A program made the position numbers and the translations under genes. Below, one piece after another: positions 35,172 through 42,747 of a DNA stretch of 64,000 nt; the first letter of the stretch is position 1; each line of letters opens with the position of its first letter. The notes below the pieces were generated by a model. That model was not told where the DNA came from and ran no database searches. It saw only the letters and a list, made by a program, of their open reading frames with translations. The stretch is from contig NZ_CP039250.1 of the NCBI RefSeq assembly GCF_004795895.1, positions 310,001 through 374,000 on the forward strand, in the 5' to 3' direction. The stretch is from Sphingopyxis sp. PAMC25046. Its GTDB lineage: Bacteria; Pseudomonadota; Alphaproteobacteria; Sphingomonadales; Sphingomonadaceae.

Positions 35172-36140
35172 TCAAACCGGATCGGCGGTGACGAAGGGTT
35201 CGAGCGTACCGAACCAGGCAACCAGCGCGAGTATGGCGAGCGCGGCCGACGCTTCGATGATGAGGCTTCTGCGCATGGCTGCAATCGCGAGGTCGGGGTC
35301 GGCGTCGACATTGTCGGTATCGGTCCCCGGGACGGCGGCCGCGAGCGCCGGGGTCAGCCGCCAGCGGTTCGCCGCCGCGAGCGCCAGCATCAGTCCGAAC
35401 AGCGCAAGCTTGGCGAGAAGCAATTGTCCATAGGGCGAGCCGAGGGAACGGCCGAGATTCTCGGCGCCGACGATCATCTGGCTGTTGACGAGGCCGGTGG
35501 CGGCGATGACGAGGACGCAGATCGTACCGACGCGCGAGAATTGATCGAGGCTCCGCGCCGCAATTTGGAGTCCGCCCGGCCATTCGCGGACACGACGTGG
35601 TGAGATCAGGATCAGGAAGGCGCCGATCGCGCCGATCCAGACCGCCGCTGCAATCAGGTGCAAGATGTCGCTGATCCGGTGCACGGTGCCTGCGGCGCCT
35701 TCGGTCGCGCCGGCGTGGCCGGACCAGACCAGACTCGCGACGGCCACCGAGCCCGCGGCCGCGAGTACGGCGGCCGAAGTTGTCGGCCAGCGGACCATCC
35801 AGATCGCGACTCCCAGCGCGAGCAGCAGCGCTGCGCTCCGGTAGACCCAGGCTGTGCCGACCTCGGTCTCGCGAACAAGGTCCCAAAAAGGCTGGAGTTC
35901 CAGGGAGAGGAGCCCCACACCCTGCATCGAAGCCGCGAGCACGCCCATCCCCAAGATGGAGAGAAGCAGTCCGGCGGCGCAGAGCCATCGCTCTGCGCGC
36001 CAGATCGAGGCCATCATCGACTGCGGCGCAAGGCGTTCGCTCCGTGTCAGCGCAAAAAGCGGGAACGCAGCAAGGCCGGCGATGAGCATCAGGTCCGCAT
36101 AAAGTGCGAACCTGATGCCGATCAGAACGGGGTCCCCCAC
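35172..36140 (-). CDS. copD: CopD copper-resistance membrane protein
   Basis: 322 residues with eight hydrophobic segments. CopD family features: conserved His in SGHAGA and HRISDILHLIAAAVWIGAIGAF, which are thought to bind copper in the membrane. The family moves copper from periplasmic CopC to the cytoplasm or to other acceptors. It follows copC by 6 bp. A Trp-rich IAAAVWIG stretch is the most diagnostic region. Confidence 0.88.
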   Translation of the reverse strand: MGDPVLIGIRFALYADLMLIAGLAAFPLFALTRSERLAPQSMMASIWRAERWLCAAGLLLSILGMGVLAASMQGVGLLSLELQPFWDLVRETEVGTAWVYRSAALLLALGVAIWMVRWPTTSAAVLAAAGSVAVASLVWSGHAGATEGAAGTVHRISDILHLIAAAVWIGAIGAFLILISPRRVREWPGGLQIAARSLDQFSRVGTICVLVIAATGLVNSQMIVGAENLGRSLGSPYGQLLLAKLALFGLMLALAAANRWRLTPALAAAVPGTDTDNVDADPDLAIAAMRRSLIIEASAALAILALVAWFGTLEPFVTADPV

Positions 36141-36146
36141 CGTCTT

Positions 36147-36530
36147 TTACTTTACGGTGAAGCTGAATTCGCTGCCCATGCGGTGGGTATCAGCGCCCGC
36201 CGCCGACCATGTGACCTTGTAGGTTCCGGCTGTCAGCGGCCGCTTGAGCATCAGCATCGCCGACTTGCCCTCTTTGCCCATCATCGACGAGTAAGGCACC
36301 TTCATCGGGGCATGATTGGCCATGCCGGGCATGCCGGTCATGACCAGCTCGGTCTTGAGGGTCGAGGCGACGATCTTTTCGTTGAACTGAAGATTGACCG
36401 ACGTGACCTTCGAAACGGTCGAATTGGCGGCGGGCGTCGAGCTGACGAGCTTGGTGTGCGCGCTTGCCGTGGCCGGCATGAGAAGCAGAGCGAAAGCCGC
36501 CGCTGCAGAGGGGAGAAGAGACTTGAACAT
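36147..36530 (-). CDS. copC: CopC periplasmic copper-binding protein
   Basis: 127 residues from ATG 36530 (GGAGGT four bases upstream; a TTG twelve bases further up was rejected because it precedes that site). Signal peptide cleaves at ASA, leaving an N-terminal His (HTKLVSSTP), the first ligand of the Cu(II) site. The other two ligands fit DTH near the end (ADTHRMG). A Met-rich loop (MTGMPGMANHAPM) could hold Cu(I). It starts the copCD - AraC - methyltransferase - ATPase strand and is divergent from cnrY. Confidence 0.92.
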   Translation of the reverse strand: MFKSLLPSAAAAFALLLMPATASAHTKLVSSTPAANSTVSKVTSVNLQFNEKIVASTLKTELVMTGMPGMANHAPMKVPYSSMMGKEGKSAMLMLKRPLTAGTYKVTWSAAGADTHRMGSEFSFTVK

Positions 36531-36587
36531 GAACACCTCCAAATGCGTGTCTGTCCTGCTAATACGCAGGATATCGGCATGGCCCTC

Positions 36588-36604
36588 AAATATTCCGGAA
36601 TAAT
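36588..36604. promoter_or_regulatory. AT-rich dyad in the copC/cnrY divergent region
   Basis: The 143 bp between copC and cnrY hold a palindrome, ATTCCGGAAT (36592-36601), flanked by AATATT on both sides (AATATTCCGGAATAATATT). It is the only clear symmetric site in the gap, so it is a candidate operator for either unit. The binding protein is unknown. Confidence 0.35.
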
Positions 36605-36673
36605 ATTCTGGTGTGAGGGGTGAGGCGCTTCGGCGCGTATGTACAATGATGGAAAGGTTTGAAGAGACGATCG

Positions 36674-36940
36674 ATGGATAAGGAGCTTCGCATTTTGAAC
36701 AGGATCGATCTGCCCGCAGCGCTCGATGCGCTCGATGATCGCATCATGGGCGCATTGGCGATCCGCCGGCGCGAAGCGGTAGCGATGCGCCGCCTGATGG
36801 CGCTCGCGGCCTTTGTCTCGCTCGGCGGCGGTGTCTTTGCGGGGAGTGCGATTTCCCAGCCGGCGGTCGCGGCAAGCCCCCTGACCCCATTCGGCCCGCC
36901 TAGCGCATTGGTGCCTTCCACCTTGCTGGATGTACAGTAG
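36674..36940 (+). CDS. CnrY-like membrane anti-sigma factor
   Basis: 88 residues from ATG 36674. A short cytoplasmic N-terminus (MDKELRILNRIDLPAALDALD) precedes one hydrophobic helix (RRLMALAAFVSLGGGVFAG, about 40-60) and a short periplasmic Pro-rich tail. That is the layout of CnrY, which ties sigma CnrH to the membrane. Identity is inferred from the neighbours: the next two genes are a CnrX-like sensor and an ECF sigma factor in the order Y-X-H. Sequence similarity alone would be weak at this length. Confidence 0.65.
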   Translation: MDKELRILNRIDLPAALDALDDRIMGALAIRRREAVAMRRLMALAAFVSLGGGVFAGSAISQPAVAASPLTPFGPPSALVPSTLLDVQ

Positions 36941-36942
36941 CG

Positions 36943-37380
36943 ATGCCGTCGCGCCGTCTTCTTCTCTTGGGGCTCATTGCCTTCGCCGCGGCGATTGCCG
37001 GCGTGTTCATCGGCCGTCTGGTAGCCGATGCGCCCAAAGCCAGCGAAACCGAACTTCATGCGCTTCTCCACGGCCAACTCGACCTGACCCCGGAGCAGGA
37101 AAAGAAACTCGAGCGGATCGAAGCCGACTTCGCCGGTCGCCGCCAGGCGCTCGAACTCGAGATGCGCGCCGCCAATGTCCGGCTCGCGCAGGCGATCGAA
37201 GCCGAGCATGGCTATGGACCGCGCGTCACCGAGGCGATCGACGAGACGCATGAGGTGATGGGGACATTGCAGAAGGAAACGCTCCAGCATCTCTTCGCGA
37301 TGCGCGGGGTTCTCAACCCCGATCAAGCGGAAATGTTCGACAAAAGCGTGGTCAAGGCGCTGACCGCCGATGCGCGGTGA
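36943..37380 (+). CDS. CnrX-like periplasmic metal sensor
   Basis: 145 residues. N-terminal membrane anchor (LLLLGLIAFAAAIAGVFIG), then a helical Spy/CpxP-like (heavy-metal sensor) domain. The five metal ligands known in Cupriavidus CnrX (His42, His46, Glu63, His119, Met123) are all present here at His39, His43, Glu60, His116 and Met120, a constant offset of three, within HALLHGQLDLT and LQHLFAM. This supports direct Ni/Co-type metal sensing in the periplasm. Stop overlaps the sigma gene start. Confidence 0.85.
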   Translation: MPSRRLLLLGLIAFAAAIAGVFIGRLVADAPKASETELHALLHGQLDLTPEQEKKLERIEADFAGRRQALELEMRAANVRLAQAIEAEHGYGPRVTEAIDETHEVMGTLQKETLQHLFAMRGVLNPDQAEMFDKSVVKALTADAR

Positions 37381-37961
37381 GCGCCGACCTATCGCAATGT
37401 AGCGACCAGGATCTGGCGGCCTTTGCGCGCGCGCACCGCGAAGACGCCTATCGCGAGTTGCTGCGCCGTTACAAAACGGGCGTCTACCGGCTCATCGTAA
37501 AGCAGATCGGCGATGCCGACGAGGCGATGGATTTGACGCAGGAGACGTTCGTCTCCGGCTTTTCGGCGCTCGATCGCTATGATGGCGAACGCCCCTTCCG
37601 CACATGGATCGCCCGTATCGCGCTCAACAAATGTCGCGACTGGGCACGACGGCGAAAGGTGCGCGCCTTTTTCTCCCGCGCGCTCCCGCTCGAAAATGCG
37701 CATCACGTAGCAAGCGATGGTCCTGGGCCCGATTCCGCGGCGACCGACAGGCGAGAGCTCGCCAGGGTTCGCGGGGCGATCGATCAGCTGCCGCAGAATT
37801 TGCGCGAAGTGTTGCTCCTCCGCGGTGTCGACGAGGTCAGCCAGGCCGAAACAGCGGTCATTTTGCGGGTCAGCGAGAAAACAGTCGAAACGCGCCTCTA
37901 TCGAGCGCGGACCAGGCTCCGGGAATTGCTCGCGGGAACATCTGCGAGCGCCGAGGGTTGA
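37377..37961 (+). CDS. ECF sigma factor, CnrH-like
   Basis: 194 residues, start GTG 37377 overlapping the sensor stop (GTGA). Sigma region 2 (YKTGVYRLIVKQIGDADEAMDLTQETFV, then PFRTWIARIALNKCRDWARRR) and region 4 (LPQNLREVLLLRGVDEVSQAETAVILRVSEKTVETRLYRAR) are complete. By analogy with CnrH, it is released when metal binds CnrX and CnrY lets go. The likely targets are the nearby cop genes (38075 onward on the same strand) or the divergent copC operon; no promoter motif was identified with confidence. Confidence 0.85.
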   Translation: MSADLSQCSDQDLAAFARAHREDAYRELLRRYKTGVYRLIVKQIGDADEAMDLTQETFVSGFSALDRYDGERPFRTWIARIALNKCRDWARRRKVRAFFSRALPLENAHHVASDGPGPDSAATDRRELARVRGAIDQLPQNLREVLLLRGVDEVSQAETAVILRVSEKTVETRLYRARTRLRELLAGTSASAEG

Positions 37962-38074
37962 GGGTTCGACCGCTCGTTCAGGCGGCATCTCCTCATCGTC
38001 CGGCATTTTTATTGAGGGGCAGGCGTGCCGCCTGCGTATAGCTTTAGGAACAGTCAGTAACGGTCGGAAAGAAT

Positions 38075-39916
38075 ATGCAGATGGAAAGGCGTCGGTTCGT
38101 CAGTGGAGCTTTGGGTGGAGGGGCTGCTGCGGCGATGGCCGCATGGTTCCCGGCCTGGGCCCAGCCGGTGTCGTCCGGCATCACCGCGCCGCTTCCGACC
38201 GTATCCGGCAATGACATAACGCTGCGCATCGCGCGCCAGACGATGCGCATCGACGGCAAGGTCAGTCGCGCGATCGGGATCAACGGCACCGTGCCCGCGC
38301 CGCTCGTCCGGCTGAAGGAGGGACAAAACGCGCGCCTCACCGTCGTCAACGATCTCGACGAGGACAGCTCGATTCACTGGCACGGCCTGATCCTGCCGTT
38401 CCAGATGGACGGCGTGCCCGGCGTCAGCTTCCCCGGGATCAAGCCGCGCTCGAAGTTTGTCTATGAATTCCCGGTCGTTCAATCGGGGACCTATTGGTAT
38501 CACAGCCATTCGGGGCTTCAGGAACAGCTCGGCCATTATGGCCCGATCGTCATCGATCCCGCGGGCGCCGACCCGATCGGCTACGACCGCGAGCATGTCG
38601 TCGTCCTGTCCGACCACAGTCAATTGTCGCCCGAGGCGATCTTCCGCAAGCTCAAGGTCAATCCCGGCCATTTCAACATGCAGCGCCAGACGCTGGCGGG
38701 CCTGCTTGCCGGCAAGGATCAACCGCTCAAGGAGCGGATCGATTGGGGCAAGATGCGGATGGACCCGACCGACGTCGCCGACGTCAATGGTTCGACCTAC
38801 ACCTTCCTCGTCAACGGCCATGGTCCGCGCGACAACTGGACCGCGCTCTTCAGCCCCGGCGAGCGGGTACGCCTGCGCATCGTCAATGCGTCGGCGATGA
38901 CGATCTTCAACGTCCGTATCCCGGGCCTCAGGATGACCGTCGTCCAGGCTGATGGGCTCAATGTCGTGCCGACCGAAATCGACGAGTTCCAGATCGCGGT
39001 CGCCGAAACCTATGACGTCATCGTGACCCCGGTCGAGGACCGTGCTTATACGCTCGTTGCCGAGGCCAATGACCGCTCGGGCATGGGACGCGCGACGCTC
39101 GCACCGCGCGCTGGCATGGTCGCCGAGGTGCCGCCGCTCCGCGAACGGCCGCTCGCGACCATGAAGGACATGGGCATGGGCGACATGTCGGGCGGCGCGA
39201 TGGCGGGTATGGACCATTCGGGCGGCGATATGGGCGCCATGCCCATGCCGGCGAGCGACCCTTCTTGTCCTCCCGAACATGCCAAGATGGGCCATTGTAC
39301 GCCAGCGGGGGAAAGCGGCGCGATGGCGGGCATGGATCATGGATCTGGCGGAGGCATGCAGCACAGCATGCGCGACTTCAGTGTCGCGCCGCAGGTCAAG
39401 CGCGATCCCAGCGTTCAGACGATCTCGCCGATGCCGATGGATCGCATGGGCGAGCCGGGGCAGGGACTGGAGAATGTCGGGCACAAGGTGCTGACCTACC
39501 ATGACCTTGTCGCGCTCGAGCGCAACCCCGATACCCGCGCCGCCTCGCGCTCGCTCGACATCCATCTGACCGGCAATATGGAACGCTTCATGTGGTCGTT
39601 CGACGGCATCAAGATGTCCGACTATCACGAGCCCATCCCCTTCATCGAGGGAGAGCGCGTGCGGATCAACCTCATCAACGATTCGATGATGAGCCACCCC
39701 ATCCACCTCCACGGCCATTTTTTCGAACTGGTGACGGGCAAGGGCGACCGGTCGCCGCGCAAGCATACGGTGCTTGTCCAGCCGGGCGGCATCGCGAGCT
39801 TCGATTTCACCGCCGACGCGCTCGGCGACTGGGCGTTCCATTGCCACCTTCTCTATCACATGCACGCGGGGATGATGCGCGTCGTCAGCGTCCGTCCGAA
39901 GGGAGACGGCGAATGA
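38075..39916 (+). CDS. copA: CopA-type multicopper oxidase
   Basis: 613 residues. Tat signal (ERRRFVSGALGGG) exports it folded. The copper sites are present: HWHG (101-104), YWYHSHS (140-146), HPIHLHGHFFEL and HCHLLYHMHAGMM. Between the second and third cupredoxin domains lies a long Met/His-rich insert (MKDMGMGDMSGGAMAGMDHSGG) with one Cys-His-Met module CPPEHAKMGHCTP (39266-39304), which recurs twice in copB. Oxidises Cu(I) in the periplasm. Despite the same symbol, it is unrelated to the P-type ATPase at 31147. Confidence 0.94.
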   Translation: MQMERRRFVSGALGGGAAAAMAAWFPAWAQPVSSGITAPLPTVSGNDITLRIARQTMRIDGKVSRAIGINGTVPAPLVRLKEGQNARLTVVNDLDEDSSIHWHGLILPFQMDGVPGVSFPGIKPRSKFVYEFPVVQSGTYWYHSHSGLQEQLGHYGPIVIDPAGADPIGYDREHVVVLSDHSQLSPEAIFRKLKVNPGHFNMQRQTLAGLLAGKDQPLKERIDWGKMRMDPTDVADVNGSTYTFLVNGHGPRDNWTALFSPGERVRLRIVNASAMTIFNVRIPGLRMTVVQADGLNVVPTEIDEFQIAVAETYDVIVTPVEDRAYTLVAEANDRSGMGRATLAPRAGMVAEVPPLRERPLATMKDMGMGDMSGGAMAGMDHSGGDMGAMPMPASDPSCPPEHAKMGHCTPAGESGAMAGMDHGSGGGMQHSMRDFSVAPQVKRDPSVQTISPMPMDRMGEPGQGLENVGHKVLTYHDLVALERNPDTRAASRSLDIHLTGNMERFMWSFDGIKMSDYHEPIPFIEGERVRINLINDSMMSHPIHLHGHFFELVTGKGDRSPRKHTVLVQPGGIASFDFTADALGDWAFHCHLLYHMHAGMMRVVSVRPKGDGE

Positions 39917-41124
39917 CCCGGGTCGCGCTTCTCCTCGCGGGTATCGCCCCGCTGGCCTTTGCTGTGCCCGCCGCGGCGCAGTCGATGGATCATTCGATGC
40001 ATGGTGCGGCGCCCGCGCCGACACCCGCTCCCTCGCCAACGCCAGCACCCGTAGCGCAGTCCGCGCCCGAAGCGCCCGCCGAAGGGTCGATGGAGCAGAT
40101 GGACCATGGGAACATGCAGGGCATGGACATGGAACCCGAGGCTTCAAGCTGCCCGCCCGAACATGCGGCGATGGGTCATTGTACGCCTGAGGCGGAAGCT
40201 CCAGGCAAGGGCGCTTCGGACATGGGTGCGATGGATCATGGCGCACCGCAGCCGTCCGATCCCGATTGCCCGCCCGAACATGCCAAAATGGGCCATTGCA
40301 CCCCGAAGGGCGGATCTGCGGACGCGATGGCGGGAATGGAAGGCATGGCGACCACGAGCAGCGCTAGCGGCACCGATTTGCCGCCGGGCGATGCTACCGC
40401 GCCTGCGCCTCCCGGCGACTGGTATGCCGATCGCATTTATCCCCAAGCCGAAATGGAGCATTCGCGCCACGACATGATGAAAGAGAATGGTGCGCAGACC
40501 ATCGCTTTCATCAGCTTCAACCTTGCCGAATATCAGGCGCGCAAGGGCCGCGACGGGTTCCGCTGGGACGGTGAGGCTTGGTACGGCGGCGACATTAACC
40601 GGCTGACGATCAAGAGCGAAGGCGAGGGCGTGTTCGGCGAAGGCATCGAGAGCGCCGAGGTACAGGCGCTCTACAGCCGGGCGATCGGACCCTATTTCAA
40701 CGCGCAGGCGGGTATCAGGCAGGATCTTGGGCCCGGCCCCGACCGCACCTATGCGACGATCGGCTTCGAGGGGCTCGCCCCCTATTGGTTCGAAGTCGAG
40801 GGCGCGCTGTTTCTTTCGAACAAGGGTGATCTGCTCGCCCGGCTCGAAGGCTATTACGACCAGCGCATCACCCAGAAACTGATCCTCCAGCCGATGGCGG
40901 AGGTCAATTTTGCGCTCCAGGATGTCCCCGAGACCGGCGTTGGTTCGGGGCTTTCGGATTTCGAGCTCGGGCTTCGCCTGCGTTACGAGGTCGTGAAGGA
41001 ATTCGCGCCTTATGTCGGCGTCGAATGGGCGCGCAAGGTCGGCGATACCGCGCGTTTTGCCCGCGCCGCGGGCGAGGATGCGAGCGGCGTCAGCTTCGTG
41101 ATGGGGGTGCGGGCCTGGTTCTAG
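39913..41124 (+). CDS. copB: CopB outer-membrane copper-resistance protein
   Basis: 403 residues from ATG 39913 (overlapping the copA stop). Signal peptide ending AAAQ, then a His/Met/Pro-rich region with two copies of the module CPPEHAxMGHCTP (40150-40188 and 40267-40305; x is Ala, then Lys), followed by a CopB beta-barrel domain beginning near WYADRIYPQAEMEHSRHD and ending ASGVSFVMGVRAWF, with the terminal aromatic. Binds or sequesters copper at the outer membrane. The modules may pick up Cu(I) with Cys, His and Met together. Confidence 0.92.
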   Translation: MTRVALLLAGIAPLAFAVPAAAQSMDHSMHGAAPAPTPAPSPTPAPVAQSAPEAPAEGSMEQMDHGNMQGMDMEPEASSCPPEHAAMGHCTPEAEAPGKGASDMGAMDHGAPQPSDPDCPPEHAKMGHCTPKGGSADAMAGMEGMATTSSASGTDLPPGDATAPAPPGDWYADRIYPQAEMEHSRHDMMKENGAQTIAFISFNLAEYQARKGRDGFRWDGEAWYGGDINRLTIKSEGEGVFGEGIESAEVQALYSRAIGPYFNAQAGIRQDLGPGPDRTYATIGFEGLAPYWFEVEGALFLSNKGDLLARLEGYYDQRITQKLILQPMAEVNFALQDVPETGVGSGLSDFELGLRLRYEVVKEFAPYVGVEWARKVGDTARFARAAGEDASGVSFVMGVRAWF

Positions 41125-41162
41125 AAGTTTCGCGGGGTGGCGACACGTCGAGGAGAAATGCC

Positions 41163-41606
41163 GTGAAACCAGCCTATCGCAGCCTCGCGCTGCAGACGAT
41201 CGTCAGCGGCGTCATCATGTATCTGGTGATGTTCGTCATGATCGACCGCCTCTCGAGCTTCTACAATAATCTCAACATGCTCTACATGACGCTGATGATG
41301 GTCTCGCCGATGGTCGTGCTGATGATCGTCGCAATGCCGGGCATGTTCCCGTCGAAACGTCTCAATACGTTCCTGCTGCTGGGATCGGCAGTTGCCTTCT
41401 TCGGGAGCTTCGGGCTCATCCGGACACAGACGACGATCGGCGACACGGCCTTCTTGCGTTCGATGATCCCGCATCACTCGGGCGCGATCCTCATGTGTGA
41501 ACAGGCTTCTCTCAAAGATGCCGAGATACGCGAACTCTGCCGCGGCATCATCGCGGGGCAGGCGGCCGAAATCGAACAGATGAAATCCATTCTCGCGAGG
41601 AAATGA
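41163..41606 (+). CDS. DUF305 family membrane protein
   Basis: 147 residues, start GTG 41163 (GAGGAG seven bases ahead; the ATG at 41157 runs into a stop at once). Three hydrophobic segments precede a DUF305 part: SMIPHHSGAILMCEQASLKDAEIRELC then IEQMKSILA, where the HH pair and Met could bind metal. DUF305 proteins often sit in copper operons; function unknown. It is co-linear with copAB. Confidence 0.8.
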   Translation: MKPAYRSLALQTIVSGVIMYLVMFVMIDRLSSFYNNLNMLYMTLMMVSPMVVLMIVAMPGMFPSKRLNTFLLLGSAVAFFGSFGLIRTQTTIGDTAFLRSMIPHHSGAILMCEQASLKDAEIRELCRGIIAGQAAEIEQMKSILARK

Positions 41607-41607
41607 C

Positions 41608-42132
41608 ATGAAAAATCTGATGACGCGCCGTCATCTTTTCGGCCTGATTGCGGTCGGATCGGGGATGGCGCTTGCGGCATGCAATTCTGCCTCGGGCCCG
41701 GCGGCGACCAGCGATAAGAATGGCGCGGCGCCCGCGCCGGGCGCCGAGACGTCCAGCCCCAAGCGAATGCTCGTTTATCGCGATCCCGAATGCGGCTGCT
41801 GCGAAGCTTGGGCGGATATCGCACGCAAGGCCGGTTATGATGTGACTGTCGAGAACCGCGCTGACATGGCCGCCGTAAAGACGCGATATGGTGTGCCTGG
41901 CCAGCTGGCGTCGTGCCACACGGCCGTGATCGGCGGCTATGCGATCGAGGGTCATGTGCCGATGCGGCATGTTGCGAGACTCCTCCACGACAAGCCACGC
42001 GACATTCGCGGAATCGCCGTGCCCGGCATGCCGCGCGGTTCTCCGGGAATGGAAATGCCGGACGGAAGCGCGGACGCATTCGAAGTGATGGCATTCGGCA
42101 GCGACGGCAAGGTTTCTGAATTCCGCGCATGA
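41608..42132 (+). CDS. DUF411 periplasmic metal-binding protein
   Basis: 174 residues. A lipobox-like LAAC after a Tat-like TRRHLFGL suggests export, possibly as a lipoprotein. The DUF411 core carries ECGCCEAW, a conserved Cys at LASCHTAVI, and GHVPMRHVARLLHDKP with Met/His residues, then GIAVPGMPRGSPGME. The family is associated with copper and is thought to bind it with thiols. A broken second copy of the C-terminal half follows at 42508. Confidence 0.85.
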   Translation: MKNLMTRRHLFGLIAVGSGMALAACNSASGPAATSDKNGAAPAPGAETSSPKRMLVYRDPECGCCEAWADIARKAGYDVTVENRADMAAVKTRYGVPGQLASCHTAVIGGYAIEGHVPMRHVARLLHDKPRDIRGIAVPGMPRGSPGMEMPDGSADAFEVMAFGSDGKVSEFRA

Positions 42133-42158
42133 CCTGCCGACACGAAGAGGAGACAGAT

Positions 42159-42506
42159 ATGACGAGATTCATTCCCCTAGCGAGCGCCGCCGCGCTGATA
42201 TTTGCTCTGGCAGGATGCGGCACTGAGCCCGCGCAGCAGAGCGACGTCACACCGGAACAGAGTGAGGTCACTGCCGGTGAGCCGCCCGCAATGGTCGAGA
42301 CCATGCCCGTAGCGGACGAGCCGCCCGCCGCGTCTGCCCCGGCGGCGCCGACCGAAGAAGCGATGCCTCCGGAGAAATCCCGCCCCAAGCAAGAACCCGC
42401 CGCGAAGGCCGCTGTGCCGCCGCGGGCAAAGGCCGCGCCGGAAGCGCCGAAACCTGTCGAACCCGAACCCGATCCTCATGCCGGGCACGATATGGACAAA
42501 AAATAA
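42159..42506 (+). CDS. Small Pro/Ala/Glu-rich lipoprotein
   Basis: 115 residues from ATG 42159 (AAGAGGAGA upstream). Lipobox LAGC (Cys20), then a long Pro/Ala/Glu/Lys-rich linker without predicted fold, ending HAGHDMDKK with His and Met at the tip. It looks like a flexible tether that holds a metal-binding tip near the membrane; no family is recognised. It ends just before the DUF411 remnant. Confidence 0.6.
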   Translation: MTRFIPLASAAALIFALAGCGTEPAQQSDVTPEQSEVTAGEPPAMVETMPVADEPPAASAPAAPTEEAMPPEKSRPKQEPAAKAAVPPRAKAAPEAPKPVEPEPDPHAGHDMDKK

Positions 42507-42507
42507 G

Positions 42508-42627
42508 GAGCATGTGCCGACGCGGCATGTCGCCCGGGCGGTCGAGGACAAGCTGCGCGAAGTGTCCGGCATCGCCGCGCCCGGCATGCCGCGCGGTCGG
42601 GCGCTGCTCGATGCCGCAGCGAGAGAT
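42508..42627 (+). pseudogene. Decayed copy of the DUF411 C-terminal half
   Basis: A 40-residue stretch reading EHVPTRHVARAVEDKLREV then SGIAAPGMPRGRALLDAA closely matches GHVPMRHVARLLHDKPRDI and IRGIAVPGMPRGS of the intact DUF411 gene (41608-42132), about half the residues unchanged. It lacks the CGCC front and begins just after the lipoprotein stop. Most simply a partial duplication or recombination scar. The following 120 bp (to 42747) are AT-rich with ATAACCAT repeated, and act as the leader of the next gene. Confidence 0.6.
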
Positions 42628-42747
42628 ATAACCATATGGAATAACCATCTCGTTTATAGCGATGAGTGGTGATTATTTCTGGTCATGCCAAGGCCGCGAA
42701 GATAGCTCGGTGGCGAAGCCGAGAGCTTTCGCAAATGGGAGGGGACC

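Noticed and set aside
38054..40246. 730-residue minus-strand frame opposite copA/copB
   Set aside because: Shadow of the multicopper oxidase and CopB genes, without recognisable folds.
41157..41165. ATG 41157 as start of the DUF305 gene
   Set aside because: That frame stops after two codons; the GTG at 41163 keeps the DUF305 frame and spacing to GAGGAG.
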